From NCBI RefSeq assembly GCF_000237325.1, contig NC_017542.1:4778501-4842500 (forward strand): a DNA stretch of 64,000 nt. Reading direction: 5' to 3'. This document shows, piece after piece, positions 21,934 to 30,943 of the stretch (positions are counted from its first letter, which is position 1; each line of letters begins with the position of its first letter). The notes below the pieces were generated by a model, which was not told where the DNA came from, ran no database searches, and worked only from the letters and a program-made list of their open reading frames with translations. The DNA is from Paenibacillus polymyxa M1 (lineage in GTDB: Bacteria; Bacillota; Bacilli; Paenibacillales; Paenibacillaceae). The translations under genes were made by a program, and so were the position numbers.

Positions 21934-22229
21934 AACAAATTACACTGGTATGTGCTGCAGGAATGTCTACAAGTATGTTGGTACAGAAAATGCAAAAGGC
22001 CGCACAAGCGCAAAACCTTGAGGTTGAAATCAGGGCTACTTCCGAAGGTTCGTTTAAAGAATATGCCGACAAGACGGATGTGCTGCTGATTGGACCACAG
22101 GTCGGCTACCTGGAGGATGATTTCAAGGCAAAATATGAACCTAAAGGCATTAAGGTAAGTGTTATCAATATAGTAGACTACGGTATGATGAACGGCGAAA
22201 AAGTGCTAGGAGACGCGCTTAAGCTGTAA
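21930..22229 (+). CDS. PTS lactose/cellobiose-family EIIB
   Basis: A 99-residue cytoplasmic EIIB with phospho-Cys8 in TLVCAAGMSTSMLV, the P-loop of the family. It overlaps EIIA and precedes EIIC by 156 bases. The three separate subunits together form one permease. Confidence 0.92.
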   Translation: MKQITLVCAAGMSTSMLVQKMQKAAQAQNLEVEIRATSEGSFKEYADKTDVLLIGPQVGYLEDDFKAKYEPKGIKVSVINIVDYGMMNGEKVLGDALKL

Positions 22230-22322
22230 TGGTCAGAGTCAGATGCTCACTCATCAGCCCGAACAAGGAGGTTGGTCAAATCGGGCAACGATATATGATG
22301 ATTCTACATGGTGTTCCATCAA

Positions 22323-22337
22323 ATGAAAGCGTTATCT
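22323..22337 (+). promoter_or_regulatory. cre (CcpA) site before EIIC
   Basis: ATGAAAGCGTTATCT matches the cre consensus at every fixed position. It lies inside the operon between EIIB and EIIC, 49 bases before the EIIC start, where CcpA could block elongation or an internal promoter. Confidence 0.7.
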
Positions 22338-22385
22338 AAGTTATTATATAGGCGGATGAAAGTCTATAGTAGGAGTTGAATAAAT

Positions 22386-23687
22386 ATGGCTAGCCAACAA
22401 AAATTCTCTTATAAGCTTCAAAAAGTGGCGGGTACAATTCAGCAAAACCGTTACATGAGCGCAATTTCCAACGGGCTGATGTCCACCCTTCCTTTTCTGA
22501 TTATCGGAGCATTTGCAACTCTCTTCTCTGCACTTGCTTGGGAACCTTACCAGAATCTTATTGCGCCCGTGAAGGCCATAATCGGGTTGGCATCAACGAT
22601 GACCACCGGCATCATTGCTCTGTATGCGGTATTTTTTATAGCCTACAGACTGGCGCAAGCTTTTGACAAGGACCCCCTTGTTCCGGCGGCAACCGCCCTT
22701 CTCTCTTTTCTTATTGTTACACCGATCCAGACCTTTGATAAAGTCCGTGCTTTGCCACTTCAATGGCTCGGCGCGCAGGGATTGTTCGTTGCCATGATCG
22801 TCGGTTTGATTGCCGCACGGTTGTATATTTGGATTGTCGACCGCAATTGGACGATTAAAATGCCTGACGGGGTCCCGCCTACCGTTGTCAAAACCTTCTC
22901 AGGCTTGATCCCGGCCGTCTTGGTAGCCCTTGTGTTTGTTATCGTTGCTGGTTTGTTTATGCAGACTTCATTTGGTACAGTCCACGATTTTATCTATACT
23001 TATCTCCAAATACCACTGGAAGGGTTGGGCGGATCACTCGGCGCTTTGATTATCGCGCTGATCATTATGCAGGCTCTGTGGATGTTCGGAATTCACGGTG
23101 CAATTGTTATACTCGCTATCGTGAAGCCCATCTGGATGAGCCTGGATCTAGCCAACCTTGACGCTTTCCAGGCAGGCGCTCCACTTCCAAACATTATCGG
23201 GCTGGCCTTCTGGTCCATCTTCTGCAACTATGCACCAATGCTCGGATTTGCCCTACTATTGGTTTTCCTGGCCAAGAGCAAACAGCTTCGCACGATCGGC
23301 AAGCTTGGTCTTCCAGGTACCTTTTTCTCAATTCACGAGCCGTTGATCTTCGGAATTCCAATGGTATTGAACCCGTTGCTAGCCATTCCGTTTATCGTTG
23401 CCCCCATCATTTGTGCGGTGCTCGGCTATATTGCCACCAACATCGGCTTGTTGCCCGCACCAATCGGGATTTACCCGCCTTTCGGCACCCCTATCTTTGC
23501 TCTGGGCTTCATCGAGGGCAGTTGGAAACTAGCCGCCGCACAACTGGTACTCATCCCGATCAGTATGCTGATCTACTATCCGTTCTTTAGAGCGCTGGAC
23601 AAGCAGGCTCTGAAGAAGGAACAAGAAGCGCAAGAGCAATTGGAAAAGCAAGCAAGTGAAACCACAGCAAGTCCCGCTATCCTATAA
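22386..23687 (+). CDS. PTS lactose/cellobiose-family EIIC permease
   Basis: A 433-residue membrane channel with about ten hydrophobic segments. Family landmarks are the N-terminal SAISNGLMSTLPFLIIGA, MFGIHGAIVI near residue 240, and FFSIHEPLIFGIPMVLNP near residue 320. It should import a disaccharide and present it for phosphorylation by EIIB. A glycosidase follows 75 bases later, consistent with hydrolysis of the imported phospho-disaccharide inside the cell. Confidence 0.92.
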   Translation: MASQQKFSYKLQKVAGTIQQNRYMSAISNGLMSTLPFLIIGAFATLFSALAWEPYQNLIAPVKAIIGLASTMTTGIIALYAVFFIAYRLAQAFDKDPLVPAATALLSFLIVTPIQTFDKVRALPLQWLGAQGLFVAMIVGLIAARLYIWIVDRNWTIKMPDGVPPTVVKTFSGLIPAVLVALVFVIVAGLFMQTSFGTVHDFIYTYLQIPLEGLGGSLGALIIALIIMQALWMFGIHGAIVILAIVKPIWMSLDLANLDAFQAGAPLPNIIGLAFWSIFCNYAPMLGFALLLVFLAKSKQLRTIGKLGLPGTFFSIHEPLIFGIPMVLNPLLAIPFIVAPIICAVLGYIATNIGLLPAPIGIYPPFGTPIFALGFIEGSWKLAAAQLVLIPISMLIYYPFFRALDKQALKKEQEAQEQLEKQASETTASPAIL

Positions 23688-23762
23688 TAGAAAAAAGGCA
23701 GAAGCGGCGGACGGATACACGGTCACCGTTTCTGTCATGACAATCGTTAGGAGAGGAAGCTT

Positions 23763-25043
23763 TTGATTCAACTGAGTATAGCTGAGAACAAACGATATTT
23801 CATGAATGAGGGTAACCCCTTTTTTTATTTGGCCGATACGGTTTGGAGCGCATTTACCAACATCACGCTGGAGGAATGGGCCTATTATCTGGATTACCGG
23901 AAAAGTCAGGGCTTCAATGTCCTGCAAATCAATATGCTGCGCCAATGGGATGCAAGTGGCAGCGATTTGAACTATGAGCCTTTCGCATATGCCGAGGATG
24001 GCAGCTACAATTTCTATATGCTGAGCGAAGAATACTTTACCAGAGCCGAGACGATGATCGAAATGGCTGTAAACAGAGGTTTTGTTCCTGCACTGGTCCT
24101 ATTATGGTGTAATTATATCCCGGATACGTGGGCTGCCAAGCTTCGTGAGGAGAAAAAAATGCCGCTTGGGGCAGTGGAACCTTATGTGCGTTATGTTGCC
24201 GATCGGTTCTCCAAATTCTACCCCATATATATTATAAGTGGTGACACCGATTTCCCCTCCGAGCGTGCCAACCAATATTACCGACTTGCTCTCCATACCA
24301 TCAAACAGCACAGCCCGCAGTGCCTGACCACTCTGCATATTCAAGGAAGATTAGCTTCACTGCCAGAGGAATTTATTAATGACCCCCATTTGGATTTTTA
24401 CATGTACCAGTCAGGACATAATTCACAATTTCAACCAACAGCGTATACACTCGCACTGGACTTCTGTAATAAGCCTGTCACCCGACCGGTGCTCAACTCA
24501 GAGCCCTGTTATGAACAGATGGGCTACAGTCGAAAAGTCTATGGCCGCTTCAGCCGCGCCGATGTTCGTAAGGCAGCTTGGCAAAGTCTTCTGTCCGGGG
24601 CGTCTGCTGGCATAACCTATGGAGCCCACGGTATTTGGAGCTGGCATCGGAAAGGCAAAAAGTTCGGTGTAACTGGGGAGGGATTCGACAGTCCATATGA
24701 TTGGCAGTCTGCACTTAAGTTTGAAGGGGCATGGGATTATGGATTGGCCAAATGGCTCTTCGGGATATATGGAATTACGGATATGCAGCCTTGGAACATA
24801 GTGCTTAAAAATACGGAAGAAATCCGTGCGGCTGTAAGCGCCGATTACACCAAGGTCGCCATCTACGTTCCAATCAACACTGTGCTGAAGCTAAACGTGG
24901 ATTTAAGTGAATATGACTTCACGGTCATTGACCTGGAGAATCGTCGTTTTGGCACAGCTTCAATCTCTATGCAAGAGCAGATCACGATCATTGGTATGCA
25001 TGATTTTGAAGCTGATGTCTTGCTGATCGGCATAAGAAAATAA
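23763..25043 (+). CDS. DUF4038 (GH140-like) glycoside hydrolase, cytoplasmic
   Basis: A 426-residue TIM-barrel protein of the DUF4038 family. The fingerprint GNPFFYLADTVWSAF (residues 17-31) and the following EEWAYYLDYRKSQGFNVLQ stretch identify it. The only biochemically defined group in this clan is GH140, an apiosidase that uses an Asp and a Glu; likely counterparts are Asp161/163 in ISGDTDFP and Glu247 in VLNSEPCYE. No signal peptide is seen, so it acts inside the cell on a PTS product. It starts with TTG behind AGGAGAGGAAGC. The apiosidase role is inferred from the combination with isomerase, kinase and transketolase. Confidence 0.8.
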   Translation: MIQLSIAENKRYFMNEGNPFFYLADTVWSAFTNITLEEWAYYLDYRKSQGFNVLQINMLRQWDASGSDLNYEPFAYAEDGSYNFYMLSEEYFTRAETMIEMAVNRGFVPALVLLWCNYIPDTWAAKLREEKKMPLGAVEPYVRYVADRFSKFYPIYIISGDTDFPSERANQYYRLALHTIKQHSPQCLTTLHIQGRLASLPEEFINDPHLDFYMYQSGHNSQFQPTAYTLALDFCNKPVTRPVLNSEPCYEQMGYSRKVYGRFSRADVRKAAWQSLLSGASAGITYGAHGIWSWHRKGKKFGVTGEGFDSPYDWQSALKFEGAWDYGLAKWLFGIYGITDMQPWNIVLKNTEEIRAAVSADYTKVAIYVPINTVLKLNVDLSEYDFTVIDLENRRFGTASISMQEQITIIGMHDFEADVLLIGIRK

Positions 25044-25095
25044 CCGTGATTACTTACCGCCTTTTTCACCATTTCACCTACTATGTACAACATAC

Positions 25096-25136
25096 AAACA
25101 GCCCCGCAATCAAGAACTTTCTCATCGGGACTGTTT
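25096..25136. terminator. Bidirectional terminator between convergent genes
   Basis: AAACAGCCCCG and CGGGACTGTTT form a stem placed between the hydrolase (+) and the ECF sigma gene (-). Confidence 0.7.
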
Positions 25137-25176
25137 GTCTTACTTCTTGTTTTAAAAAGCAAGTACTCCATATTGT

Positions 25177-25653
25177 TTAAGAAATAAATCTCAATTTAAT
25201 ACGTTGGGAAGCTCTGTGAAGCGAAGACTTCACTGCATTTTCACTCTTGTTTAAAATTCTAGCCGTTTCCTTTATGGAGTATCCTTGGACTAATCGCAAT
25301 TCAAGTACCGTTCTTTGCTCTGTATTACTAGCCAGCAAAAGAATGCGATTGACCTCTTCCTGAATTTCAAAATCGAAGGTATCCCAGTGGTAGTAGAGCA
25401 TTTCCTTACGCAAAGTATATTCATCCAATTTTTTTCGTTTTCTCATTAAATCTATAGCTAAATTTTTGGCAATTCTCAAAAGATAGAATCGAATACGATC
25501 TTCGGGCAAATCAGGAGAAGCTCTTATGAACCGAATAAAGCATTCCTGCAACAAATCTTCAGCATCCTGTTTGTTATGCAACATCCTCAATAGATAACCA
25601 AAGAGATCTGATTTGCAAGATACATATAGATCCTCCAGATCTTTAATATCCAT
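25177..25653 (-). CDS. ECF-family RNA polymerase sigma factor
   Basis: A 158-residue group 4 sigma factor. Region 2 spans about residues 8-75 (DAEDLLQECFIRFIRA, then NLAIDLMRKRKK) and region 4 about residues 100-155 (ELRLVQGYSIKETARILNK). No anti-sigma gene lies next to it; upstream on the same strand is a broken deacetylase and then an export operon. Its target promoters are unknown. Confidence 0.88.
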   Translation of the reverse strand: MDIKDLEDLYVSCKSDLFGYLLRMLHNKQDAEDLLQECFIRFIRASPDLPEDRIRFYLLRIAKNLAIDLMRKRKKLDEYTLRKEMLYYHWDTFDFEIQEEVNRILLLASNTEQRTVLELRLVQGYSIKETARILNKSENAVKSSLHRASQRIKLRFIS

Positions 25654-25692
25654 ATTATTGCTTATCCCTTCTGTTTTGATTGAATCGGTACG

Positions 25693-26144
25693 TTACTTGA
25701 TCGTTTTAAATTCATATCCCTGCTTTTTTAAATATCTTATGATTTCAGGCAGGGCTTTGGCTGTTTCTTCCTTCCCGTAAGTGTCATGCATGAGTACCAC
25801 TGCTTTTTCTCTATTCCCCATATTCCTCATGAATTCGCTAATTAATTGCTCAGCATTCTTAGGTGCACCTTCTGCATCTTTAGGTAACACATTCCAGTCA
25901 ATCTGATGATAATCCTTATCATGTAGAGCTTTGTCCAGCACTTCCATACCATCGGGGTCGTTTTTCTGCCATGTCATATGACCGCCTGGAAATCGAATCA
26001 CTCTTGTCGAAAAATTCTGCCCCAGTACTTGTTTTAAAATTTGATTTGTTTTTTCAATATCGCTCATAAAAATGCTCGAATTCTTCTTCTCTTCCTCTTC
26101 ATTCGATGAGCTCTGGTTCTATTTTGCACATAGCTTTTTTCCAT
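25693..26144 (-). pseudogene. Polysaccharide deacetylase remnant
   Basis: Two pieces of one gene remain. The 5' piece starts at 26144 behind GGAGG and encodes 26 residues ending in a basic stretch (MKRKRRRIRAFL), like the cytoplasmic tail of a membrane-anchored deacetylase; it stops at TTATGA. The 3' piece starts there in another frame (124 codons, 26067-25693) and matches the C-terminal half of the NodB fold, with RFPGGH and VVLMHDTYGKEETAKALP. The N-terminal catalytic Asp and metal-binding His motif are missing, so an internal deletion with a frame change is inferred. Coupled translation of the fragment is possible but catalysis is unlikely. Confidence 0.75.
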
Positions 26145-26210
26145 AGTATTTGTTCCTCCAAAAATCTAGAAGCAGTTCACGTTTTATGTTTCGACCATAT
26201 GCCCATTCAA

Positions 26211-27425
26211 TTATTCGTATCTCAATGCATCTATTGGTTTTAATCTTGCTGCTTTATAAGCCGGGTATACCCCAAATAGAATGCCTGTGCCTGCGGAGCT
26301 AAGAAACGAGTATAGGATCGGCGAGATTGTAAATTCAATGGTCATGTGTGCTGTTACTTCGATTATTTTGGAGGCGCCTATGCCTGTAACCACCCCGAGC
26401 ATACCTCCCAGCAGACCAAAAATGACGGCTTCGGACAGGAATTGAATCATAATATCTCTTGGCTTGGCACCGATGGCTTTTCGAATCCCAATTTCTTTCG
26501 TGCGCTCTATAACCGATACCATCATAATATTCATAATTCCGATTCCTCCTACCACGAGCGAGATCGCAGCTACACCTCCCAGCAAGCTGGTCATGATATT
26601 ATCTACACCGGATGCTGCACCTGCTGCTTCGGACAGACTCATTACTTGAAATTGATCCGGTTCCGAAGGTTTTAGCTGATGCGTCACACGCAAGCTTTCC
26701 AATATGTCTGATTGAGCCTGACCCATCAAGCCTGGTGACTTGGCGGATACCTCCAGACCAGTAATGTTTTTCTCACCCAGACGGTTCATCATGGTTGTAG
26801 CAGGGATGTAGATTTGATCATTGGTACTGTAGCTTAAATTCGTAACAGGCTGGGTATTTAATACTCCGATTACTTTGAAAGGGATCTGTTTGATTTGAAT
26901 CGTTCGTCCCAATACATTTTGGGTATCCCCACCAAAAAGACGCACAACCGCTTGGCTTTCCAAAATGGCAACATTCCTACGTTTATCCATCTCATCGTTG
27001 GTAAATGTTCTGCCCTCGGCAAAGGAAAACTTTTTGGCCTTATAAAATGAAGCAGATGTCCCTACAATGGTTGCATTATAGTTATATCGACCCCACGCAG
27101 CTTTTGAACTGTTTGAAATGCGGGGCATCATTGCTGCAATCGAACTCTTTTGTTCCAATGCCTCGACATCTGTCCAAGTAAATGAGGGCAAGGTGTCCTG
27201 ATTTATTTCTTCCTCGGTCATTGGCATGACGGGAGCAACCAGAAGCACGTTATTCCCTAACTTATTGATTTCCTCCTTAATACTGGCCTTTGAGCCGTTT
27301 CCGATGGCCATAATGGCAATCACCGCTGCCACCCCGATAATAATACCGAGTATCGTTAAAAATGAGCGCATCTTGTTGGTAGTTAAGCTATTCATCGATA
27401 CACGGATCGTTTCCATCAAATTCAT
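26211..27425 (-). CDS. MacB-type ABC transporter permease
   Basis: A 404-residue permease with the MacB topology: one N-terminal helix (residues 18-42), a large extracytoplasmic domain (to about 280) and three C-terminal helices in an FtsX domain ([18 protein letters not shown] loop). It works with the ATP-binding gene it overlaps by four bases and the HlyD-like adaptor upstream. The operon probably exports a peptide, antibiotic or lipid. Confidence 0.9.
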   Translation of the reverse strand: MNLMETIRVSMNSLTTNKMRSFLTILGIIIGVAAVIAIMAIGNGSKASIKEEINKLGNNVLLVAPVMPMTEEEINQDTLPSFTWTDVEALEQKSSIAAMMPRISNSSKAAWGRYNYNATIVGTSASFYKAKKFSFAEGRTFTNDEMDKRRNVAILESQAVVRLFGGDTQNVLGRTIQIKQIPFKVIGVLNTQPVTNLSYSTNDQIYIPATTMMNRLGEKNITGLEVSAKSPGLMGQAQSDILESLRVTHQLKPSEPDQFQVMSLSEAAGAASGVDNIMTSLLGGVAAISLVVGGIGIMNIMMVSVIERTKEIGIRKAIGAKPRDIMIQFLSEAVIFGLLGGMLGVVTGIGASKIIEVTAHMTIEFTISPILYSFLSSAGTGILFGVYPAYKAARLKPIDALRYE

Positions 27426-28159
27426 AGACTTACCACCCTTGATGAAATTCGTCTATTCTTAATCGGCTCATCTCGCTCAATGTTACCATTCCGAAAGCTG
27501 ATCAATCGTTTGGCATATTCCGCTATTTCAAGTTCATGAGTAACCAGGACAATGGTTTTTCCCTGCTCATTCAAGCCTTGGAACAGCTCCATAATCTCGA
27601 TGCTTGTCTTCGTGTCCAGTGCGCCCGTAGGCTCATCCGCCAGCAGAATGACCGGATGATTCACCAAGGCTCGGGCGATGGAAACCCGCTGCTGCTGACC
27701 ACCAGAGAGCTCATTAGGCTTGTTATACATCCGTTCTGCAAGACCCACCATCCGAAGCGCCTCTATTGCTCTTTCCCGACGCTCCTTGGCAGGAACACCT
27801 GCATACATCATAGGCAGTTCCACATTTGCTAAAGCTGTAGTACGAGGCAGCAGATAAAATTTCTGAAATACAAAACCTAGCTTCTCATTTCTAATCTCCG
27901 AAAGTTCATTTTCACGAGCATCTAATATGGAATATCCATCCAGGTAGTATTCGCCTGTATCCGGATGATCCAGACAACCGATGACATTCATCATGGTGGA
28001 TTTGCCTGAACCAGAGGGTCCCATGATAGCCACAAACTCACCTTCGTTAATAGATAAGTTCACACTGCGTAGAGCCTGAATCTCCTGACCGCCTACCTCA
28101 TATCTTTTTTTCAACTCTTTAATTTCAATAACGGTTTTACTGGATTGAGTTTCGCTCAT
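27422..28159 (-). CDS. MacB/LolD-type ABC transporter ATP-binding protein
   Basis: A 245-residue ATPase. Walker A is GPSGSGKST (residues 49-57), the signature is [15 protein letters not shown] and Walker B is [13 protein letters not shown]. It overlaps the adaptor gene by four bases upstream and the permease gene by four bases downstream, so the three are translationally coupled. Confidence 0.93.
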   Translation of the reverse strand: MSETQSSKTVIEIKELKKRYEVGGQEIQALRSVNLSINEGEFVAIMGPSGSGKSTMMNVIGCLDHPDTGEYYLDGYSILDARENELSEIRNEKLGFVFQKFYLLPRTTALANVELPMMYAGVPAKERRERAIEALRMVGLAERMYNKPNELSGGQQQRVSIARALVNHPVILLADEPTGALDTKTSIEIMELFQGLNEQGKTIVLVTHELEIAEYAKRLISFRNGNIERDEPIKNRRISSRVVSL

Positions 28160-29616
28160 TGTGCCTGTCCCCCTCCACTGCCATTCGGGTCAGCACTGCT
28201 GTTCTGAGGAGGAATCACAATGGTTTCACCCTCTTTGACACCGGATTTGATTTCGGCCTGGTCCGCTGTATACACACCCAGTTTCACCGGTCTAAACTCA
28301 TAATCCGCCGGATTCGCCTCGTTCTTCGCCACATATACTCCGTCCACACCGCCTTCAGACCTCAAGGCAAACAACGGCACAGACAGCGCATTTTTGTGTT
28401 CAGCTAACAGTAGGGATACATCCATATTCATCCCCGGTTGCAGCCTTATGTTTTGGCTATCCAAAGACAATTCAATTTTGTATGTAGTCACATTCGCTTC
28501 CGTCACCGGCTCTGGTGAAACAAAGCGTACTTCGCCTTTAAATTGTTTGTCTGGGAATGAGTTCGAGTGCATTGTCGCCTGAAGCCCGGTCTTTAATTTA
28601 GCAATATCACTTTCGTTCACCTTGGCAAGAACCTTCATAACCCCTGTGTTGGAGTTATTCATGACAATAAAAGGTGCAGTAGGACTAGTGCCTACATCGC
28701 CGTTGACCTTCAAAATGATTCCGTCCCACGGCGCCGTAACCTGCAATTTACTCAGAACACTTTTCTTCTGCTCCAATGCCGTTTCAGCCTGCAATAAAGA
28801 AGCTTGTGCAGATTGGATGTTGGAAGCTTCAGGCGGGGACTGTGCAGCCTTTAATTGTATTAATGCTGTTTTATAGCCCATTTCCGCCTCTTCGATCGCC
28901 TCAGTTTGCTTGGTCTGTGCCTTCTTGTACTGCAGCTCCGCATTGCTCATATCCAGTTTTGCCTTGTCCAGATTTTGCTTGGCTGTCGCCAGGTCACTTT
29001 CTGCAGCCGCATCATTCTGAACCAGATAAGCCTGGTCATCATAATCCTTCTGGGCTTTATCCAAAGTCACCTTGGCTGCCTCCTTTTGCGCAGCAGCTTC
29101 CTCTAATTCCATCGCGTTCTTGGCTGTTTTAATCGCCATCTGTGCCTTTAAGACATTTGCTTTCTGTAGCTCGATATCATTCGTTTTGGGTCCGCGCTTG
29201 GCTTCGTCCAGTTTGGCCCTTGCAATTGCGACATTGGATTCGGCATCCTTAATTTGCAGCCTGGCATCTGAATCATCTAGTCGTGCTAGCACCTGACCTG
29301 CCTTGACGCTATCTCCTGCTTTGACATTGACAGCGACGAGCTTGGCACCCTCGACATTTGTAAAATTAATATTTACTTCCTTGGAAGCCTGAACGGTTCC
29401 AGTCACGCTAAGCGACTCGGTTATGTTAGCTTTCTGTACCTGTACGACCTGATTCGCCGGAGCCTCCACAGGCTTTTCCTGGCCCCTTTTCATGTAGATC
29501 GTACCGCCAATTCCCGCTATAATGAGCAAGATCAGAATACCTATGCTCCTTTTCACTCTTCTTTTCTTTCTTAATACTTGTAATGAATCTTTATCTTTCT
29601 TTTCTGTTTCCGACAA
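28156..29616 (-). CDS. HlyD/MacA-family efflux adaptor
   Basis: A 486-residue adaptor with one N-terminal membrane helix (residues 24-44), a split biotinyl-lipoyl domain (LSVTGTVQASKEV and later LQVTAPWDGIILKV) around a long coiled coil (about 130-280, rich in Ala, Lys and Glu), and a beta-barrel domain. The C-terminus ends in a Ser/Gly/Gln-rich tail. In Gram-positives these proteins bridge a MacB-like permease to the cell wall side. It is transcribed after the TolC-like gene. Confidence 0.9.
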   Translation of the reverse strand: MSETEKKDKDSLQVLRKKRRVKRSIGILILLIIAGIGGTIYMKRGQEKPVEAPANQVVQVQKANITESLSVTGTVQASKEVNINFTNVEGAKLVAVNVKAGDSVKAGQVLARLDDSDARLQIKDAESNVAIARAKLDEAKRGPKTNDIELQKANVLKAQMAIKTAKNAMELEEAAAQKEAAKVTLDKAQKDYDDQAYLVQNDAAAESDLATAKQNLDKAKLDMSNAELQYKKAQTKQTEAIEEAEMGYKTALIQLKAAQSPPEASNIQSAQASLLQAETALEQKKSVLSKLQVTAPWDGIILKVNGDVGTSPTAPFIVMNNSNTGVMKVLAKVNESDIAKLKTGLQATMHSNSFPDKQFKGEVRFVSPEPVTEANVTTYKIELSLDSQNIRLQPGMNMDVSLLLAEHKNALSVPLFALRSEGGVDGVYVAKNEANPADYEFRPVKLGVYTADQAEIKSGVKEGETIVIPPQNSSADPNGSGGGQAQ

Positions 29617-29651
29617 TGTTATATCCCCTTAAATTGTATTTTTGCTAAATC

Positions 29652-30761
29652 CTATACACTCCACGGCTTGTTTAAAGCATGTTGCAGCAGCGTCATTTGA
29701 ACAATGAGTTCATCCATATTCCGTTCGATTTGCTTTACTTTCAACTGATTCGTGGCGACCTCCGTACCTGTTGCAAGTCCACGTGCCTTTCTTTTGCGAG
29801 AAATGTCCAACACTTTATTAAGGTTCTGTAGATTACTTCGCATTTGCTCGTATTGTTCTTCATTTTGCTGTAAGTTAAAGTACATACTCTTCAGTGTTTC
29901 TGCTAGTTGATCCTTGGTATTTTCCAGTCCGCCTTGTGCTGAATCTACATCTATCTGTTTAATTTCATAGTCATCCGTCCCCGAGTTCCACGTGTAATAT
30001 TTAATTTCCATTTTTGCTAGCTTGACTGCCTCCTCCTGTCTCCATACCGAAGGACTCGCTGAGATGGCACGCGACACCAGTGTATCCAGATTTACGTTAT
30101 CCATCTTCCGGTAAACGGGTCGGTCCACCAGTTCATATAAATTTCCTTGTGACTGTCCCATTTGTGTATTAAGCGAATCCTGCGCTTTTTGCAGTGCAGC
30201 TTTAGCAATGTCTACATTTTTTTGAGCCTCTATACGAGTCTGAATAATCGTACTTCGATCACCTGGAGAAATTTTCCCACGGTTGGCCTTCGCTTCAGCA
30301 GCTTTTTCCTCCAATAACGCAAGCGAAAGTGCATCCTCACTACTCTTGACTTTGTTATCAGCCAGAAGTACGTCATAATAATTCTTCATTGCAGTGTAAT
30401 CTGTCTGATCTTGGGCAAGTTCGATTTGCTTTTTGGATTCCAAATAAGAAACTGTCGATGAAGCATACCCCTTCCATGCTGAACTACTAGCCGCATCTTC
30501 TTCACCGTTGCCTTGACCTGCAGGAATGAAATCCAGATTCTTGCCTGCATTTTTCAGCATAATCCGGTTGCGATCTATCGTTTGCTGGGCTTCCTTCAAG
30601 CTAAAACTATTGGATCGTGCCCACTGCTGGGCTTGACTCAATGTTAATTTCACACTTGCTTTGCTAACCTGCTGCTGTGCCTCCTCTGCTTGAACAAAGG
30701 ACTCTGATAAAGAACTGGCCGACAAGGCGAGCAGCAATAAAATGAACATACGTTTTTTCAT
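29652..30761 (-). CDS. TolC-family outer-membrane-efflux-like protein
   Basis: A 369-residue secreted protein with a signal peptide (MKKRMFILLLLALSASSLS, cleavage near VQA-EE). The rest is predicted mostly coiled coil with the TolC pattern: SLKEAQQTI near the N-terminus, YYDVLLADNKVKSSEDAL, and a second repeat ending RARGLATGTEV and later MDELIVQMTLLQHAL. It is short for TolC (usually 420 or more residues). ATG 30761 follows GTGGGGA. A TolC relative is odd in a single-membrane organism; here it is first in an operon with a HlyD adaptor and MacB-like transporter. Confidence 0.75.
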   Translation of the reverse strand: MKKRMFILLLLALSASSLSESFVQAEEAQQQVSKASVKLTLSQAQQWARSNSFSLKEAQQTIDRNRIMLKNAGKNLDFIPAGQGNGEEDAASSSAWKGYASSTVSYLESKKQIELAQDQTDYTAMKNYYDVLLADNKVKSSEDALSLALLEEKAAEAKANRGKISPGDRSTIIQTRIEAQKNVDIAKAALQKAQDSLNTQMGQSQGNLYELVDRPVYRKMDNVNLDTLVSRAISASPSVWRQEEAVKLAKMEIKYYTWNSGTDDYEIKQIDVDSAQGGLENTKDQLAETLKSMYFNLQQNEEQYEQMRSNLQNLNKVLDISRKRKARGLATGTEVATNQLKVKQIERNMDELIVQMTLLQHALNKPWSV

Positions 30762-30943
30762 AGATATCCCCACTTTAAAAATATGGTATCGATTTAAATA
30801 TAGTTTATAATTACGTTGTTATACGAATTATGTGTTTTCTTCTGTATCCCACTTGAGACTTTTCTTCTTTTCAGTGCAAAATTCCAGAAAGGAGGAACTT
30901 CATCCTACCCTTCTGCAACTTTTTACACACAACTTATCCTTCC

